Positions 55,434 to 64,000 of a stretch of DNA of 64,000 nucleotides are shown in pieces. Position numbers and translations under genes: made by a program. The notes below the pieces were generated by a model that saw only the letters and a list, made by a program, of their open reading frames with translations, made no database searches and had not been told where the DNA came from. How positions within the stretch are numbered: position 1 is the first letter of the stretch; the number at the start of each line of letters is the position of its first letter. Source of the stretch: Streptomyces sp. AM 2-1-1 (GTDB taxonomy: Bacteria; Actinomycetota; Actinomycetes; Streptomycetales; Streptomycetaceae); NCBI RefSeq assembly GCF_029167645.1, contig NZ_CP119147.1, positions 6,528,501 through 6,592,500 of the forward strand, in the 5' to 3' direction.

Positions 55434-56431
55434 AGCTCGGCCTCCTGACGGAACATCTGGCGGAAGTAGAGGACCAGCGCGCCGACCAGGACGAGGACGG
55501 TGAGGGTCGCGGCGGCCGCCCCCAGGTCGTAGCGGTGCAGTGACTGGGCGACTCGGTAGGCGTAGACCGGCAGCGTGGTGGTCGCACCGCCGGGACCGCC
55601 CTCGGTGACCGCCCAGATCTGTGCGAAGCACCGGAAGACCCAGATGACCTCCAGGCTCAGCACCAGCCCGAAGACCGGCCGCAGGAGGGGCAGCGTGAGG
55701 GACCGGAAGATCCGCCAGCCGCCGGCTCCGTCGATCCGGGCGGACTCGAAGAGCTCGGCCGGGACGGTGGTCAGCGCGGAGTGCAGGGTGACGGCGACGA
55801 AGGGCACCGACTGCCACACCACGAGCAGGACCAGGACGGTGAACGCGGCCGGCCCGTGCGCGAACCACGAGTACCCCTCGAAGGAGTCGAACCCGAGCCG
55901 GACCAGCAGCCAGTTGACCACCCCCAGCCGGGAGGCGAAGAGCCACTGGAAGACGGTGGTGGTGGCGATCACCGGGCTGGCCCAGGCGAGCACCAGCCCC
56001 ACGAGTACCAGGGTCCGCATCTTCTTGCCGAGGTGCTGCAGCATCAGCGCGACGGCGGTGCCGATCACCATGATGAGCACGACGTTGACCGCGGTCCACA
56101 GCAGGGTGCGCCGGACGACCTGCCAGAACTCGTCGTCCCGCAGGATCGCGGAGTAGTTCTCCAGGCCCGCGGAGGACGCGTGGCCCCGGATGAGTTCCGC
56201 CATGCCGTAGTGCTGGAAGGAGATCAGCAGGTTCCGCACCAGGGGGTAGGCCAGCAGGAGGGCGAAACCGATCACGGTGGGGGCGACGAGCAGATACGGC
56301 CAGAAGGTGGCGGGCACCCTGCGGCGGCGACCACCGGCCGGTCCGGACACCGGGGGAGCGGCCTTCCCGGTGTCCGGGGTGGGCGATCCGGTCGCCGCCC
56401 CGGGGCCGATCCGGTCCGCGGTCCGGGTCAT
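55430..56431 (-). CDS. Sugar ABC transporter permease (MalF type), DasB-like
   Basis: The 333-residue protein has a Pro/Gly-rich cytoplasmic N-terminus of about 40 residues and six membrane segments. The MalF-group EAA loop is ELFESARIDGAGGWRIFRSLTLPLLRP. The ATG at 56431 lies 25 bp after the binding-protein stop. Confidence 0.9.
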   Translation of the reverse strand: MTRTADRIGPGAATGSPTPDTGKAAPPVSGPAGGRRRRVPATFWPYLLVAPTVIGFALLLAYPLVRNLLISFQHYGMAELIRGHASSAGLENYSAILRDDEFWQVVRRTLLWTAVNVVLIMVIGTAVALMLQHLGKKMRTLVLVGLVLAWASPVIATTTVFQWLFASRLGVVNWLLVRLGFDSFEGYSWFAHGPAAFTVLVLLVVWQSVPFVAVTLHSALTTVPAELFESARIDGAGGWRIFRSLTLPLLRPVFGLVLSLEVIWVFRCFAQIWAVTEGGPGGATTTLPVYAYRVAQSLHRYDLGAAAATLTVLVLVGALVLYFRQMFRQEAEL

Positions 56432-56456
56432 GCCCGACCCCCGGGGAGGAGCCCGC

Positions 56457-57713
56457 TCACGGGTTGAGGGTCTTGCTGATGGCGTCGGACGCGGCCTTCG
56501 CCGCCTTCGCCGGGTCGCTCCCGGTCAGCACGGCCGTCATGTACTCCTTGATCGGGTTGGTGGCCTCGACCGCCGCCCACTCGGGGGAGTTGGGCGTGGC
56601 GCGTCCCCGTGCCGCGGCGGCCGCCATCGCGGCGTTGCCCTCGTCGTCCTTGAGGACACCGGCCAGCGACGTCCGGTTGGGCACGTAGCTCATGGTGCGC
56701 GCGAGCTCCGTCTGCTCCTTCTCCCCGGCGAGGGCCCGCACCACCTCGTAGGCCGCGTCCTGGTGGGCCGAGGCGACGGGGACGATGAGGTCGGAACCGC
56801 CGGTGAAGGTCGCCCCGGGGGTACCCGCCGTCCTGCCGGGGATCGGGAAGAACCCGAGCTTGCCCGCGAGGGCCGGATTGGCCTGCTCCACGATCTTGGC
56901 ACCGCCGGGTACGGCGATGATCTGGGCGACGTCGCCCTTGGCGAACACGTCCGCCTGGGGCGGGTTGGCCTCGTCCGCGTCCTCGGGGCCCTCGCCCAGG
57001 GCCTGCAGCCGCTGGTAGAACTCCATGCCCCTCAGCGCCTCAGGACTGCCGAGCGCGCCCCGCCACGTGTCGCCGTCCTTCACGGCGAGTTCGCCGCCCT
57101 CTTCCCAGACGAAGCCGGCCAGGGTGTACCAGTTCTGACCGGGGAGGTAGATGCCCTGCTTGCCGCCCTTGTCGAGCTTCCCGGTGATCTCCAGCCACTC
57201 CTCGCGGGTGCGGGGAGGCGCGGTGACGCCGGCCTTCGCGAAGAGGTCCTTGTTGTAGATCACCACGCGGTTGGCGGCGTACCAGGGGACACCGAACTGC
57301 TTCCCGTCCACCTTCCCCGGCTCCGCCAGGCCGGGCAGCCAGTCCGCGCCCTCCAACTCCGTGACTTTGTCGCTGAGATCGAGCACCCCGCCGCTCTGCG
57401 CGTACTGCGCGACCTGGGTGTTGCCCACCTCGATCACGTCCGGGGCGTCCTTGCTGGCGAGGGCAGCGGTGATCTTCTCGCCGATCCCGTCCCACTCCTG
57501 TATCTGGATGTCCAGGTCGGTTCCCTGGTGCTGGGTCTCGAACTCCTTCTCGAAACGCTGCAGATAGGCGTCGGAGACGCTGTCCTTCATGATCCATACG
57601 GTGAGCGCGGCGGGCCCGCCGGACTGGTCGGACCCGGGCGAGGAGCTGTCGCACGCGGTGAGCGCACACATGGCCGCCAAGGCCACCGCGGCCGGGATGA
57701 AGCGGATCTTCAC
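56457..57713 (-). CDS. Sugar-binding lipoprotein, DasA-like
   Basis: The 418-residue protein has a lipoprotein signal (AAVALAAMCALTAC, Cys about 21) and an SBP_bac_1 domain (LTVWIMKDSVSDAYLQRFEKEFE, then IQEWDGIGEKITAALASKDAPDVIEVGNTQ). The last block, VIEVGNTQ with an early IQEWDGIGEK, is close to DasA, the chitobiose-binding protein. The GTG at 57713 has GAGG 8 bases upstream and starts the signal; a GTG at 57722 has no room for a site. It is the first gene of the operon, with a palindromic operator upstream. Confidence 0.87.
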   Translation of the reverse strand: MKIRFIPAAVALAAMCALTACDSSSPGSDQSGGPAALTVWIMKDSVSDAYLQRFEKEFETQHQGTDLDIQIQEWDGIGEKITAALASKDAPDVIEVGNTQVAQYAQSGGVLDLSDKVTELEGADWLPGLAEPGKVDGKQFGVPWYAANRVVIYNKDLFAKAGVTAPPRTREEWLEITGKLDKGGKQGIYLPGQNWYTLAGFVWEEGGELAVKDGDTWRGALGSPEALRGMEFYQRLQALGEGPEDADEANPPQADVFAKGDVAQIIAVPGGAKIVEQANPALAGKLGFFPIPGRTAGTPGATFTGGSDLIVPVASAHQDAAYEVVRALAGEKEQTELARTMSYVPNRTSLAGVLKDDEGNAAMAAAAARGRATPNSPEWAAVEATNPIKEYMTAVLTGSDPAKAAKAASDAISKTLNP

Positions 57714-57735
57714 TGGATTCACCTCGAGAAATAGC

Positions 57736-57749
57736 TGACCAATTGGTCA
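57736..57749. promoter_or_regulatory. Operator palindrome between the DasA-like gene and the GntR regulator
   Basis: TGACCAATTGGTCA is a perfect 14-bp palindrome 23 bp upstream of the transporter start. A weaker related element (GACCAGTGGT, 57782-57791) follows. DasR-type dre sites have TGGTCTAGACCA, so the TGGTCA/TGACCA half-sites fit a HutC-type GntR protein encoded at 57906. Confidence 0.6.
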
Positions 57750-57905
57750 ACTGGACAACGGCGTGGCTAGAAGGTGGCATAGACCAGTGGTGGCGTCAAC
57801 CCTTGAACTAATAAGGGCAGTTGAGTGCGTTGTAGACTTCCCGCTGCCCCAGTCATCGCTTACCACCGAACCAGTTGCCGACGAAGAGGCGGAGAGGCCA
57901 GATCC

Positions 57906-58739
57906 ATGCAGAACAGCTCCTCAGGCTCCGGCGGCGTACTCAAACGCGAGCGGGTCCGCGAACACCTCCTCGGACTGATCGAGGTGCGCCGTCCCGGCGA
58001 CGCCATCCCCTCGGAGCGCACTCTCAGTGCCGAACTCGGCGTCTCCCGGCCCACTCTGCGCGCCGCGGTCGACGAACTCGTCGCCACCGGACAGCTCGTA
58101 CGCGAACACGGGCGCGGCATGTTCGTGGCTCCCGCCAAGATCACCCAGGAGCTGGTCTCGGACGACGCGGCCTTCGTGGTGCCCCGCGCGGCCGGCACGT
58201 GGTCCAGCAGGCTGCTGCAACTCGACACGATCCGCGCCGGCGCGCGCATCGGCCGCAAGCTGCGGGTGTCGCCCGCGGCCGAGGTGGTCTACATCGCCCG
58301 CCTGCGCCTGGTGGACGGCTCGCCGATGGCGATCGAGCACCTCCACATCCCGGCGGAGCTGGTCCCCACCCTCACCCCGCAGGAGCTCGAGGCGGGGGAC
58401 CTCTACGACCACCTGCGCGAGCACCACCACGTCCACGTCGACCAGGCCGTCCAGTCCATCGAGCCCACCGTCATCAACGAGGCCGAGGCGGCGGTCCTGG
58501 ACATTCCGGTCCTCTCACCCGCCCTGCTGATCGAACGCCTCACCACCGACACGGCGGGCCGGCCCGTCGAGTACGTGCACTCCCTCTACCGGGGCGACCG
58601 CTACCGCATCGTCTCCCGGCTGGCGCTCGGGACCTCCGGCCCGCATCCGCCGCCGGAGAGCCACCACCCGGGGATCCCTCCGGGGGACTTCGCGCACGGC
58701 GACATCATCACCTCGTCGACGAGGGGGGACGCCCACTGA
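57906..58739 (+). CDS. GntR-family regulator, HutC subfamily (DasR-like position)
   Basis: The 277-residue protein has an N-terminal GntR winged helix (GDAIPSERTLSAELGVSRPTLRAAVDEL) and a UTRA ligand domain (LRLVDGSPMAIEHLHIP; VEYVHSLYRGDRYRIVSRL), as DasR does. The sequence clearly differs from DasR, and a Ser/Pro/His-rich C-terminal extension of about 35 residues is added. The ATG at 57906 follows GAGAGG; the upstream frame is open but not homologous. It is divergent from the Das-like operon and probably controls it in response to a phosphorylated amino sugar. Confidence 0.85.
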   Translation: MQNSSSGSGGVLKRERVREHLLGLIEVRRPGDAIPSERTLSAELGVSRPTLRAAVDELVATGQLVREHGRGMFVAPAKITQELVSDDAAFVVPRAAGTWSSRLLQLDTIRAGARIGRKLRVSPAAEVVYIARLRLVDGSPMAIEHLHIPAELVPTLTPQELEAGDLYDHLREHHHVHVDQAVQSIEPTVINEAEAAVLDIPVLSPALLIERLTTDTAGRPVEYVHSLYRGDRYRIVSRLALGTSGPHPPPESHHPGIPPGDFAHGDIITSSTRGDAH

Positions 58740-58883
58740 ACGGGTCCCGGCGCCGCGCGGCCGAGAGGTCCGGCCGGGCCGGAGGGCGACCGGAGGACGC
58801 CCCCGTAACCCATTCAGGGGCGCTTGGTGTCCACTCGCTCACCCTGCGTGGCGGGTGGGGTTGATCACCCATAACTTCGGCTC

Positions 58884-60014
58884 ATGAGAACAAAGCACAT
58901 GAAATGCCTGGCGGGCGTCACCGCCGCCACGGCCACCGTCCTCGGGCTCACCGCCGCCCCCACGGCAGCCTCCGGACCCCACGAACACGTGGTGCACCCA
59001 GGAGAATCGATCCAGAAGGCGGTGGACGCCGCGCGCTCCGGCGACACCGTCGTCGTCCTGCCCGGTACCTACCGCGAGAGCGTACTGATCACCACACCGG
59101 GCCTGACGCTGCGTGGGACCGGCGAGCGTACGGTGATCGCCCCGGCCGCGGCCGGGACGGCGGCGCCCACCGGGACGGCCCAGGGGCCGGCCGCCGCCGA
59201 TGGCCCGAGGGCGGCCAACGCCTGCGCCGCGGGCGGCAACGGCATCTGCGTCGTGGGTACCGCCGGACACACCGTCGACGACGTCCGCATCCGCGCCCTC
59301 ACCGTCTCCGGCTTCACCAAGAACGGCGTATGGGCGTCCTGGACCGACGGTCTCTCCGTCCGCCGGGTGACCGCCCGCGACAACGGCACCTGGGGCATCG
59401 CCCAGGAGCGCTCGACCCGCGCCGACCTCCGCCGCAACACCGCCACCGGCAACGGCGACGCGGGTATCTTCGTCGCCAACGCGGTCAGCGAGGAGGGCGG
59501 GGCGACGGACACCGGCGGGACGATGATCGCGGACAACACGGTCAGCGGGAACCGCATCGGCGTCACCGTACGCCGGGTCAGGAACCTCCGGGTCGACGAC
59601 AACACCGTCACCGGCAACTGCAGCGGGATCTTCGTCGTGGGCGACGAGTCCAAGCCCGCGGCCGGAGCGATGACGATCAGCGGCAACCGGATCGTGAAGA
59701 ACAACAAGGTCTGCGCGGCGACGCCGCGGCTCGCGGCGATCGGGGGATCGGGCATCGTCCTCACCGGCAGCGAGGGCACGGTCGTACGGTCCAACGTCGT
59801 CCGGGACAACGTCGGCACCACCGACTTCTCCGGTGGCGTCCTGTTGTTCAAGAGCTTCGTCGGCGCCCTGAACACCGACAACACGGTCAGCGAGAACCTC
59901 GTGAGCGGCAACAGCCCCGCGGACCTCGCCAACCGTGACACCTCGGGCACCGGCAACACCTTCAGCGGCAACACCTGCGCCACCTCCGAACCGGCCGGGA
60001 TGTGTGCCGGATGA
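58884..60014 (+). CDS. Secreted right-handed beta-helix protein
   Basis: The 376-residue protein has a signal peptide (about residues 8-29, CLAGVTAATATVLGLTAAPTAA) and a beta-helix made of repeated short strands, with many N-T-V-S-G-N and D-N-T-V-T-G-N turns as in NosD/CASH and Beta_helix families. It opens VHPGESIQKAVDAARSGDTVVVLPGTYRES, the common entry block of pectin-lyase-fold proteins. No catalytic residues could be assigned; it may bind or cut a surface polysaccharide. An in-frame ATG at 58899 is an alternative start. Confidence 0.8.
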   Translation: MRTKHMKCLAGVTAATATVLGLTAAPTAASGPHEHVVHPGESIQKAVDAARSGDTVVVLPGTYRESVLITTPGLTLRGTGERTVIAPAAAGTAAPTGTAQGPAAADGPRAANACAAGGNGICVVGTAGHTVDDVRIRALTVSGFTKNGVWASWTDGLSVRRVTARDNGTWGIAQERSTRADLRRNTATGNGDAGIFVANAVSEEGGATDTGGTMIADNTVSGNRIGVTVRRVRNLRVDDNTVTGNCSGIFVVGDESKPAAGAMTISGNRIVKNNKVCAATPRLAAIGGSGIVLTGSEGTVVRSNVVRDNVGTTDFSGGVLLFKSFVGALNTDNTVSENLVSGNSPADLANRDTSGTGNTFSGNTCATSEPAGMCAG

Positions 60015-60048
60015 CCCCGCCCCGCCGCACCAGGAGAATCGAGACGGC

Positions 60049-61149
60049 ATGACCACCGTGAGCCCCACCCCCGGGACCAGCCCCGAGAAGTCCCCCCTCA
60101 CCTCCACCCTCGCGGCACCCCAGACCCACATCGGCACGGCGACCCCACCGCCCTCCATGCGGCTGAGGGAGCTCGCCTTCGGCGCCGCCTGCGCCGCAGC
60201 CGTGCGCGCGGCGGCCCGGCTGGGCGTCGCCGACGCCCTCGGCGAGACTCCGGCCTCCGCCGCGGAACTCGCCCTGGTGGTCGATGCCCAGCCGGTCCCG
60301 CTCCAGCGGCTGCTACGGGCCCTGACCTGCTACGGCGTCTTCGCCGAGACGGCGGACGGCAGGTTCGTGCACACCGAGACGTCCCGGCTACTGCGCGAGG
60401 ACGATCCGCACAGCCTGCGCTACATCTCCCTGTGGTGCACGGAGCCCTGGACCTGGGACGTCTGGCCGCGCCTCGAAGACGCGGTGCGCTCCGGCACGAG
60501 CGTCTTCCCCGAGACGTTCGGCAAGGGCTTCTTCGACTACCTCCACCAGGACGCGGGCGAGTCCGCCCAGGTGTTCAACCGCGCGATGACCACCTCCAGC
60601 ACGCAGTCCGCACGGGACGTCGCCGAACTCCTCGATCTGACCGGCGTCTCCTCGGTCGCCGACATCGGCGGTGGCCAGGGCCACGTCCTCGCCGGCCTGC
60701 TGGAGAAGCACCCCGCGGTCCGGGGGACCCTCATGGACCTGCCCGGCGTCGTGGCCCGCGCCGACGCACGGCTGCGCGACGGCGGCCCGCTCGCCGACCG
60801 GGTCCGGATCGTGGCCGGCGACTGCCGCGAGGACATCCCGTTCGAGGTGGATCTCTACATCATCAAGAACATCCTCGAATGGGACGACGAGAGCACCCGC
60901 AGGACCCTGCGCAACGTGGTCGCCGCGGCCCGGCCGGGCGCCCGCGTGGTGGTCATCGAGAACCTCGTCGACGACACCCCGTCCATGCGGTTCACCACGG
61001 CCATGGACCTGCTGCTCCTGCTCAACGTCGGTGGAGCCAAGCACACCCGGGAGAGCCTGCTCGGGCGCCTGGACGAGGCGGGGCTCCGGGTGGGGGAGAT
61101 CCACCCGGTCAACGCCTACCTGCACGCCTTCGAGTGCACCGTGCCGTAA
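60049..61149 (+). CDS. O-methyltransferase (acetylserotonin/TcmN-type, dimerisation plus SAM domain)
   Basis: The 366-residue protein has the N-terminal dimerisation domain (LAFGAACAAAVRAAARLGVADALGE) and a C-terminal Methyltransf_2 domain with SAM motif VADIGGGQGHVLAGLLEKHP, then RVRIVAGD and KNILEWDDE (catalytic Asp/Glu region). Such enzymes methylate phenolic hydroxyls of aromatic polyketides. It converges on the polyketide genes that follow, so it may act on the spore pigment or a related product. The ATG at 60049 has AGGAG 12 bases upstream. Confidence 0.88.
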   Translation: MTTVSPTPGTSPEKSPLTSTLAAPQTHIGTATPPPSMRLRELAFGAACAAAVRAAARLGVADALGETPASAAELALVVDAQPVPLQRLLRALTCYGVFAETADGRFVHTETSRLLREDDPHSLRYISLWCTEPWTWDVWPRLEDAVRSGTSVFPETFGKGFFDYLHQDAGESAQVFNRAMTTSSTQSARDVAELLDLTGVSSVADIGGGQGHVLAGLLEKHPAVRGTLMDLPGVVARADARLRDGGPLADRVRIVAGDCREDIPFEVDLYIIKNILEWDDESTRRTLRNVVAAARPGARVVVIENLVDDTPSMRFTTAMDLLLLLNVGGAKHTRESLLGRLDEAGLRVGEIHPVNAYLHAFECTVP

Positions 61150-61164
61150 TCGGACAGGGGAATC

Positions 61165-61214
61165 GCGCGACGCCCCGGGTCCGGCACCGAAGTGCCGGAC
61201 CCGGGGCGTCGCGC
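61165..61214. terminator. Bidirectional terminator with a 23-bp perfect stem
   Basis: Bases 61165-61187 and 61192-61214 are fully complementary around the loop CGAA. The hairpin fills the 87-bp gap between the convergent O-methyltransferase and cyclase genes and should stop transcription from both sides. Confidence 0.85.
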
Positions 61215-61236
61215 CGTCCGCCGTCGTCCCGTGTGC

Positions 61237-61557
61237 CTACCGCTGCCACGTGTAGAACGGCTGGGCCATCGCGTCCTTCGGACCGCGCCAGGTCTGCGGG
61301 TCGTACGGGCTCACGAAGGCGGTGAGCCGGTCGCTGATGGCCTGGAACTCCGGGTGCTCCATCACCTTGGCGATCTCCGGGCCCGGGGGGCGCTCCGACT
61401 CGATCAGGTGCAGGTACACGTCGCCGAACTGGAACAGCGTGCGCCGGTGGACGCCGACGAGGTGCGGGAGGTCCGTGGCGTCGGAGGCCTCGAACAGCTT
61501 CGCGATGTCGGGAGCGGAACCGGGAGCCATCCGGGCGACGATCAGAGCGTGGTGCAT
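61237..61557 (-). CDS. TcmI-type polyketide cyclase (whiE ORFVII-like)
   Basis: The 106-residue protein is a dimeric alpha/beta-barrel cyclase family member: it starts HHALIVARMAPG, contains DLPHLVGVHRRTLFQFGDVYLHLIE and ends with PFYTWQR, as spore-pigment and TcmI cyclases do. It closes a later ring of the aromatic polyketide. It lies 70 bp after the aromatase gene in the same direction. Confidence 0.9.
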   Translation of the reverse strand: MHHALIVARMAPGSAPDIAKLFEASDATDLPHLVGVHRRTLFQFGDVYLHLIESERPPGPEIAKVMEHPEFQAISDRLTAFVSPYDPQTWRGPKDAMAQPFYTWQR

Positions 61558-61627
61558 CGGGCTGCCTTTCGGGGCGATCGGGGGCCGGCGGCGGATCAGG
61601 GCCTGCCGTGATCCGCCGGGCGACGCC

Positions 61628-62366
<739 letters not shown>

Positions 62367-62382
62367 GAGGGACTTCTCCTTC

Positions 62383-63639
62383 TCACAGCGGGGTATCGGT
62401 GGGGCGGCGCAGCACCAGGGCCGAGTTCGAACCCATCAGGCCGCGACTGAGCACGAGCGCGGTGCGCAGCTCGGCGGGACGTGCCCGCCCGGTGACCACG
62501 TCGAGGTCGTGGCACACGTCGAAGACGTTGGGCGTCGGCGGGATCAGCCCGTGTTCCATCGCGAGCACGGCGGCGGCCGTGTCCAGCACGGGCGCGCCGC
62601 AGTAGGCGCGTCCGGTGCCGGTCTTGGGCGCCGTCACCGGCACCCGCCGTCCGTGCGCGCCGAGCGCGTCGGCGATCGCCAGCGCCTCGGCCCGGTCGGC
62701 GGAGGGCACGCCGAGCGCGTCCGCGAAGACCACGTCGATCTCCTCCGGCGCGCAGCCGGCTTCGCGCAGCGCCCCCTCGATCGCGTGGGCGAGCCCCGCA
62801 CGGGACTCCTCCCACCGGGACGCGCCGGTGAAGGTGGCGGAGTGGCCGGCCAGTTCGGCCCGCACCCGGGCGCCGCGGGCGCGGGCCGCGGACTCCTCCT
62901 CGACCACCAGCATGCCGCCGCCCTCGGCCGGTGCGAAGCCGCAGGCGTCCGCGGTGAACGGCCGGTAGGCCCGGGTGGGTTCGTCGCTGAGGCTGAGGGC
63001 TGCGTAACCGAGCTGGCAGACGACCGAGTACGGCGCGAGTGGTGCTTCGGCCGCGCCGACCACCACGGCGTCCGTACCGCGCCGGATGGAGCGCGCCGCG
63101 TGCATCAGCGCGTCCAGACCGCCGGCCTCGTCGCTCGCGACGACGGCGCACGGCCCCTTGAAGCCACCCCGGATCGAGATCTGACCGGTACTGGCCGCGT
63201 AGAACCAGGCGATGGACTGGTAGGGCCCGACGTAGCGGGAGCCCTCGCCCCACAGCCGCTGGAGCTCGCGCTGACCGAACTCGCCGCCACCGGAACCGGC
63301 GGCGGTGACCACGCCCACCTGGAACGGCGCGCCTTCGTAGTCGGCGCGGCCGAGCCGTGCGTCGCTCAGCGCGAGATCGGCGGCGGCCATCGCGTAGTGC
63401 GTGAAGCGGTCGGTCTGCACGAGGTAGCGCTCCTCGATGAACGCGACCGGGTCGAAGTCCCGTACCTCGCCGGCGACCCGGAGCGGGAGGTTCTCACAGC
63501 CCTCCCGCGAGACCAGGTCGAGGACGCTGACGCCCTCCTGGGTCTGCTTCCAGAAGGCGCCGGCGCCGGTCCCGTTGGGGGCGACGACGCCGATCCCCGT
63601 GATGACGGAGGTACGTGCGGAGCCTGCCGGTGCGTTCAT
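62383..63639 (-). CDS. Chain-length factor / ketosynthase beta subunit (whiE ORFIV-like)
   Basis: The 418-residue protein is a ketosynthase homologue lacking the active-site Cys: in [17 protein letters not shown] the position is Glu171, where most chain-length factors have Gln. It pairs with the KS-alpha and sets polyketide length. The ATG at 63639 overlaps the KS-alpha stop (ATGA), the coupling typical of type II systems that need equal subunits. Confidence 0.9.
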   Translation of the reverse strand: MNAPAGSARTSVITGIGVVAPNGTGAGAFWKQTQEGVSVLDLVSREGCENLPLRVAGEVRDFDPVAFIEERYLVQTDRFTHYAMAAADLALSDARLGRADYEGAPFQVGVVTAAGSGGGEFGQRELQRLWGEGSRYVGPYQSIAWFYAASTGQISIRGGFKGPCAVVASDEAGGLDALMHAARSIRRGTDAVVVGAAEAPLAPYSVVCQLGYAALSLSDEPTRAYRPFTADACGFAPAEGGGMLVVEEESAARARGARVRAELAGHSATFTGASRWEESRAGLAHAIEGALREAGCAPEEIDVVFADALGVPSADRAEALAIADALGAHGRRVPVTAPKTGTGRAYCGAPVLDTAAAVLAMEHGLIPPTPNVFDVCHDLDVVTGRARPAELRTALVLSRGLMGSNSALVLRRPTDTPL

Positions 63640-64000
63640 GGGGTCCTCCCGCCCGATCGGGTCATGGCGACGGCTGACTGGAATCCACCGAACCCGCTGC
63701 CGACCGAGAGCACGCTGCGCAGCTTGAGGGAACGAGCGGTGCGCGGTACGTAGTCGAGGTCGCACTCGGGGTCGGCGGTCTCGTAGTTGGCCGTCGGCGG
63801 CACCGTCTGGTGCTTGAGGGCCAGGACGCACGCGGCGATCTCGATCGCGCCGATGGCACCGAGCGAGTGGCCGACCATCGACTTGATCGAGCTCATCGGC
63901 ACCTTGTACGCGTGCGGCCCCAGGGCCCGTTTGACCGCAGCCGTCTCGTGCCGGTCGTTCTGCTTGGTGCCGGAACCGTGGGCGTTGACGTAGTCGACCT
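63636..64000 (-). CDS. Ketosynthase alpha subunit, C-terminal part (whiE ORFIII-like), cut by window end
   Basis: The visible C-terminal 121 residues read [18 protein letters not shown] (catalytic His of HGSGT) and [15 protein letters not shown] (second catalytic Lys and His), then [15 protein letters not shown] and [10 protein letters not shown]. The N-terminal part with the active Cys lies beyond 64000. It is the first gene of the visible polyketide operon and overlaps the chain-length factor gene. Confidence 0.9.
   Translation of the reverse strand, partial: VDYVNAHGSGTKQNDRHETAAVKRALGPHAYKVPMSSIKSMVGHSLGAIGAIEIAACVLALKHQTVPPTANYETADPECDLDYVPRTARSLKLRSVLSVGSGFGGFQSAVAMTRSGGRTP

Noticed and set aside
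57906..58739. Naming the HutC-type regulator dasR
   Set aside because: The fold and position agree, but the sequence is clearly different from DasR and has an extra tail; it is better called a paralogue.
58839..60158. Minus-strand frame opposite the beta-helix protein
   Set aside because: Glycine/valine-rich shadow created by the repeat turns of the plus-strand gene.

Overview
The window is very GC-rich, most genes start with ATG or GTG behind GGAGG-like sites, and many neighbouring genes overlap as ATGA or GTGA. The content (2-methylisoborneol synthesis with an EshA-type encapsulin, a spore-pigment-type type II polyketide synthase, DasABC-like chitooligosaccharide uptake, secreted polysaccharide hydrolases) points to a Streptomyces chromosome, probably outside the most conserved core. 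I saw no tRNA, rRNA or CRISPR array.

Layout. 1-1365: the 3' end of an unrecognised gene and a small RsbW-like ATPase. 1455-10396: an accessory stretch with two IS110 transposase remnants, an ISAs1-like remnant, a divergent ArsR/GNAT pair, and a large caspase-NTPase protein translationally coupled to a small EACC1-type protein, a probable conflict (defence or suicide) module. 10397-17297: a LysR regulator, a Tat-exported beta-helix protein behind a LacI-type operator, a dead serine hydrolase, and a phosphoesterase/MFS/TolB-like operon. 17489-21662: a chvE-mmsA-mmsB monosaccharide ABC operon with a near-perfect lac-type operator and a strong terminator. 22376-27003: a DUF4232 lipoprotein, then family 2B encapsulin, 2-methylisoborneol synthase and geranyl diphosphate C-methyltransferase.

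27450-42524 reads as one sialic acid utilisation locus: a NanT-like MFS transporter, NanE, NanK, two FCD-type GntR regulators, an acetylesterase, a peptide-type ABC transporter with one permease fused to its ATPase, a NanA-like lyase and a secreted GH33 sialidase. Four intergenic promoters carry almost the same 19-bp operator (consensus close to CAYAAGACGTCAGATGTCC), which ties release, uptake and breakdown into one regulon.

42809-45600: an FeS-type photolyase beside a spore photoproduct lyase-like radical SAM enzyme. 46424-51485: an efeOBU iron-uptake operon diverging from a BlaI/M56-peptidase pair, with an iron-box-like sequence in front of each side. 51611-58739: a DasABC-like sugar importer with GH20 hexosaminidase and a CBM-GH16 hydrolase, diverging from a HutC/GntR regulator. 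58884-61149: a secreted beta-helix protein and an O-methyltransferase. From 61237 to the right edge: whiE-like genes on the minus strand (TcmI-type cyclase, aromatase/cyclase, ACP, chain-length factor, and a ketosynthase cut by the window end), separated from the O-methyltransferase by a 23-bp-stem bidirectional terminator.
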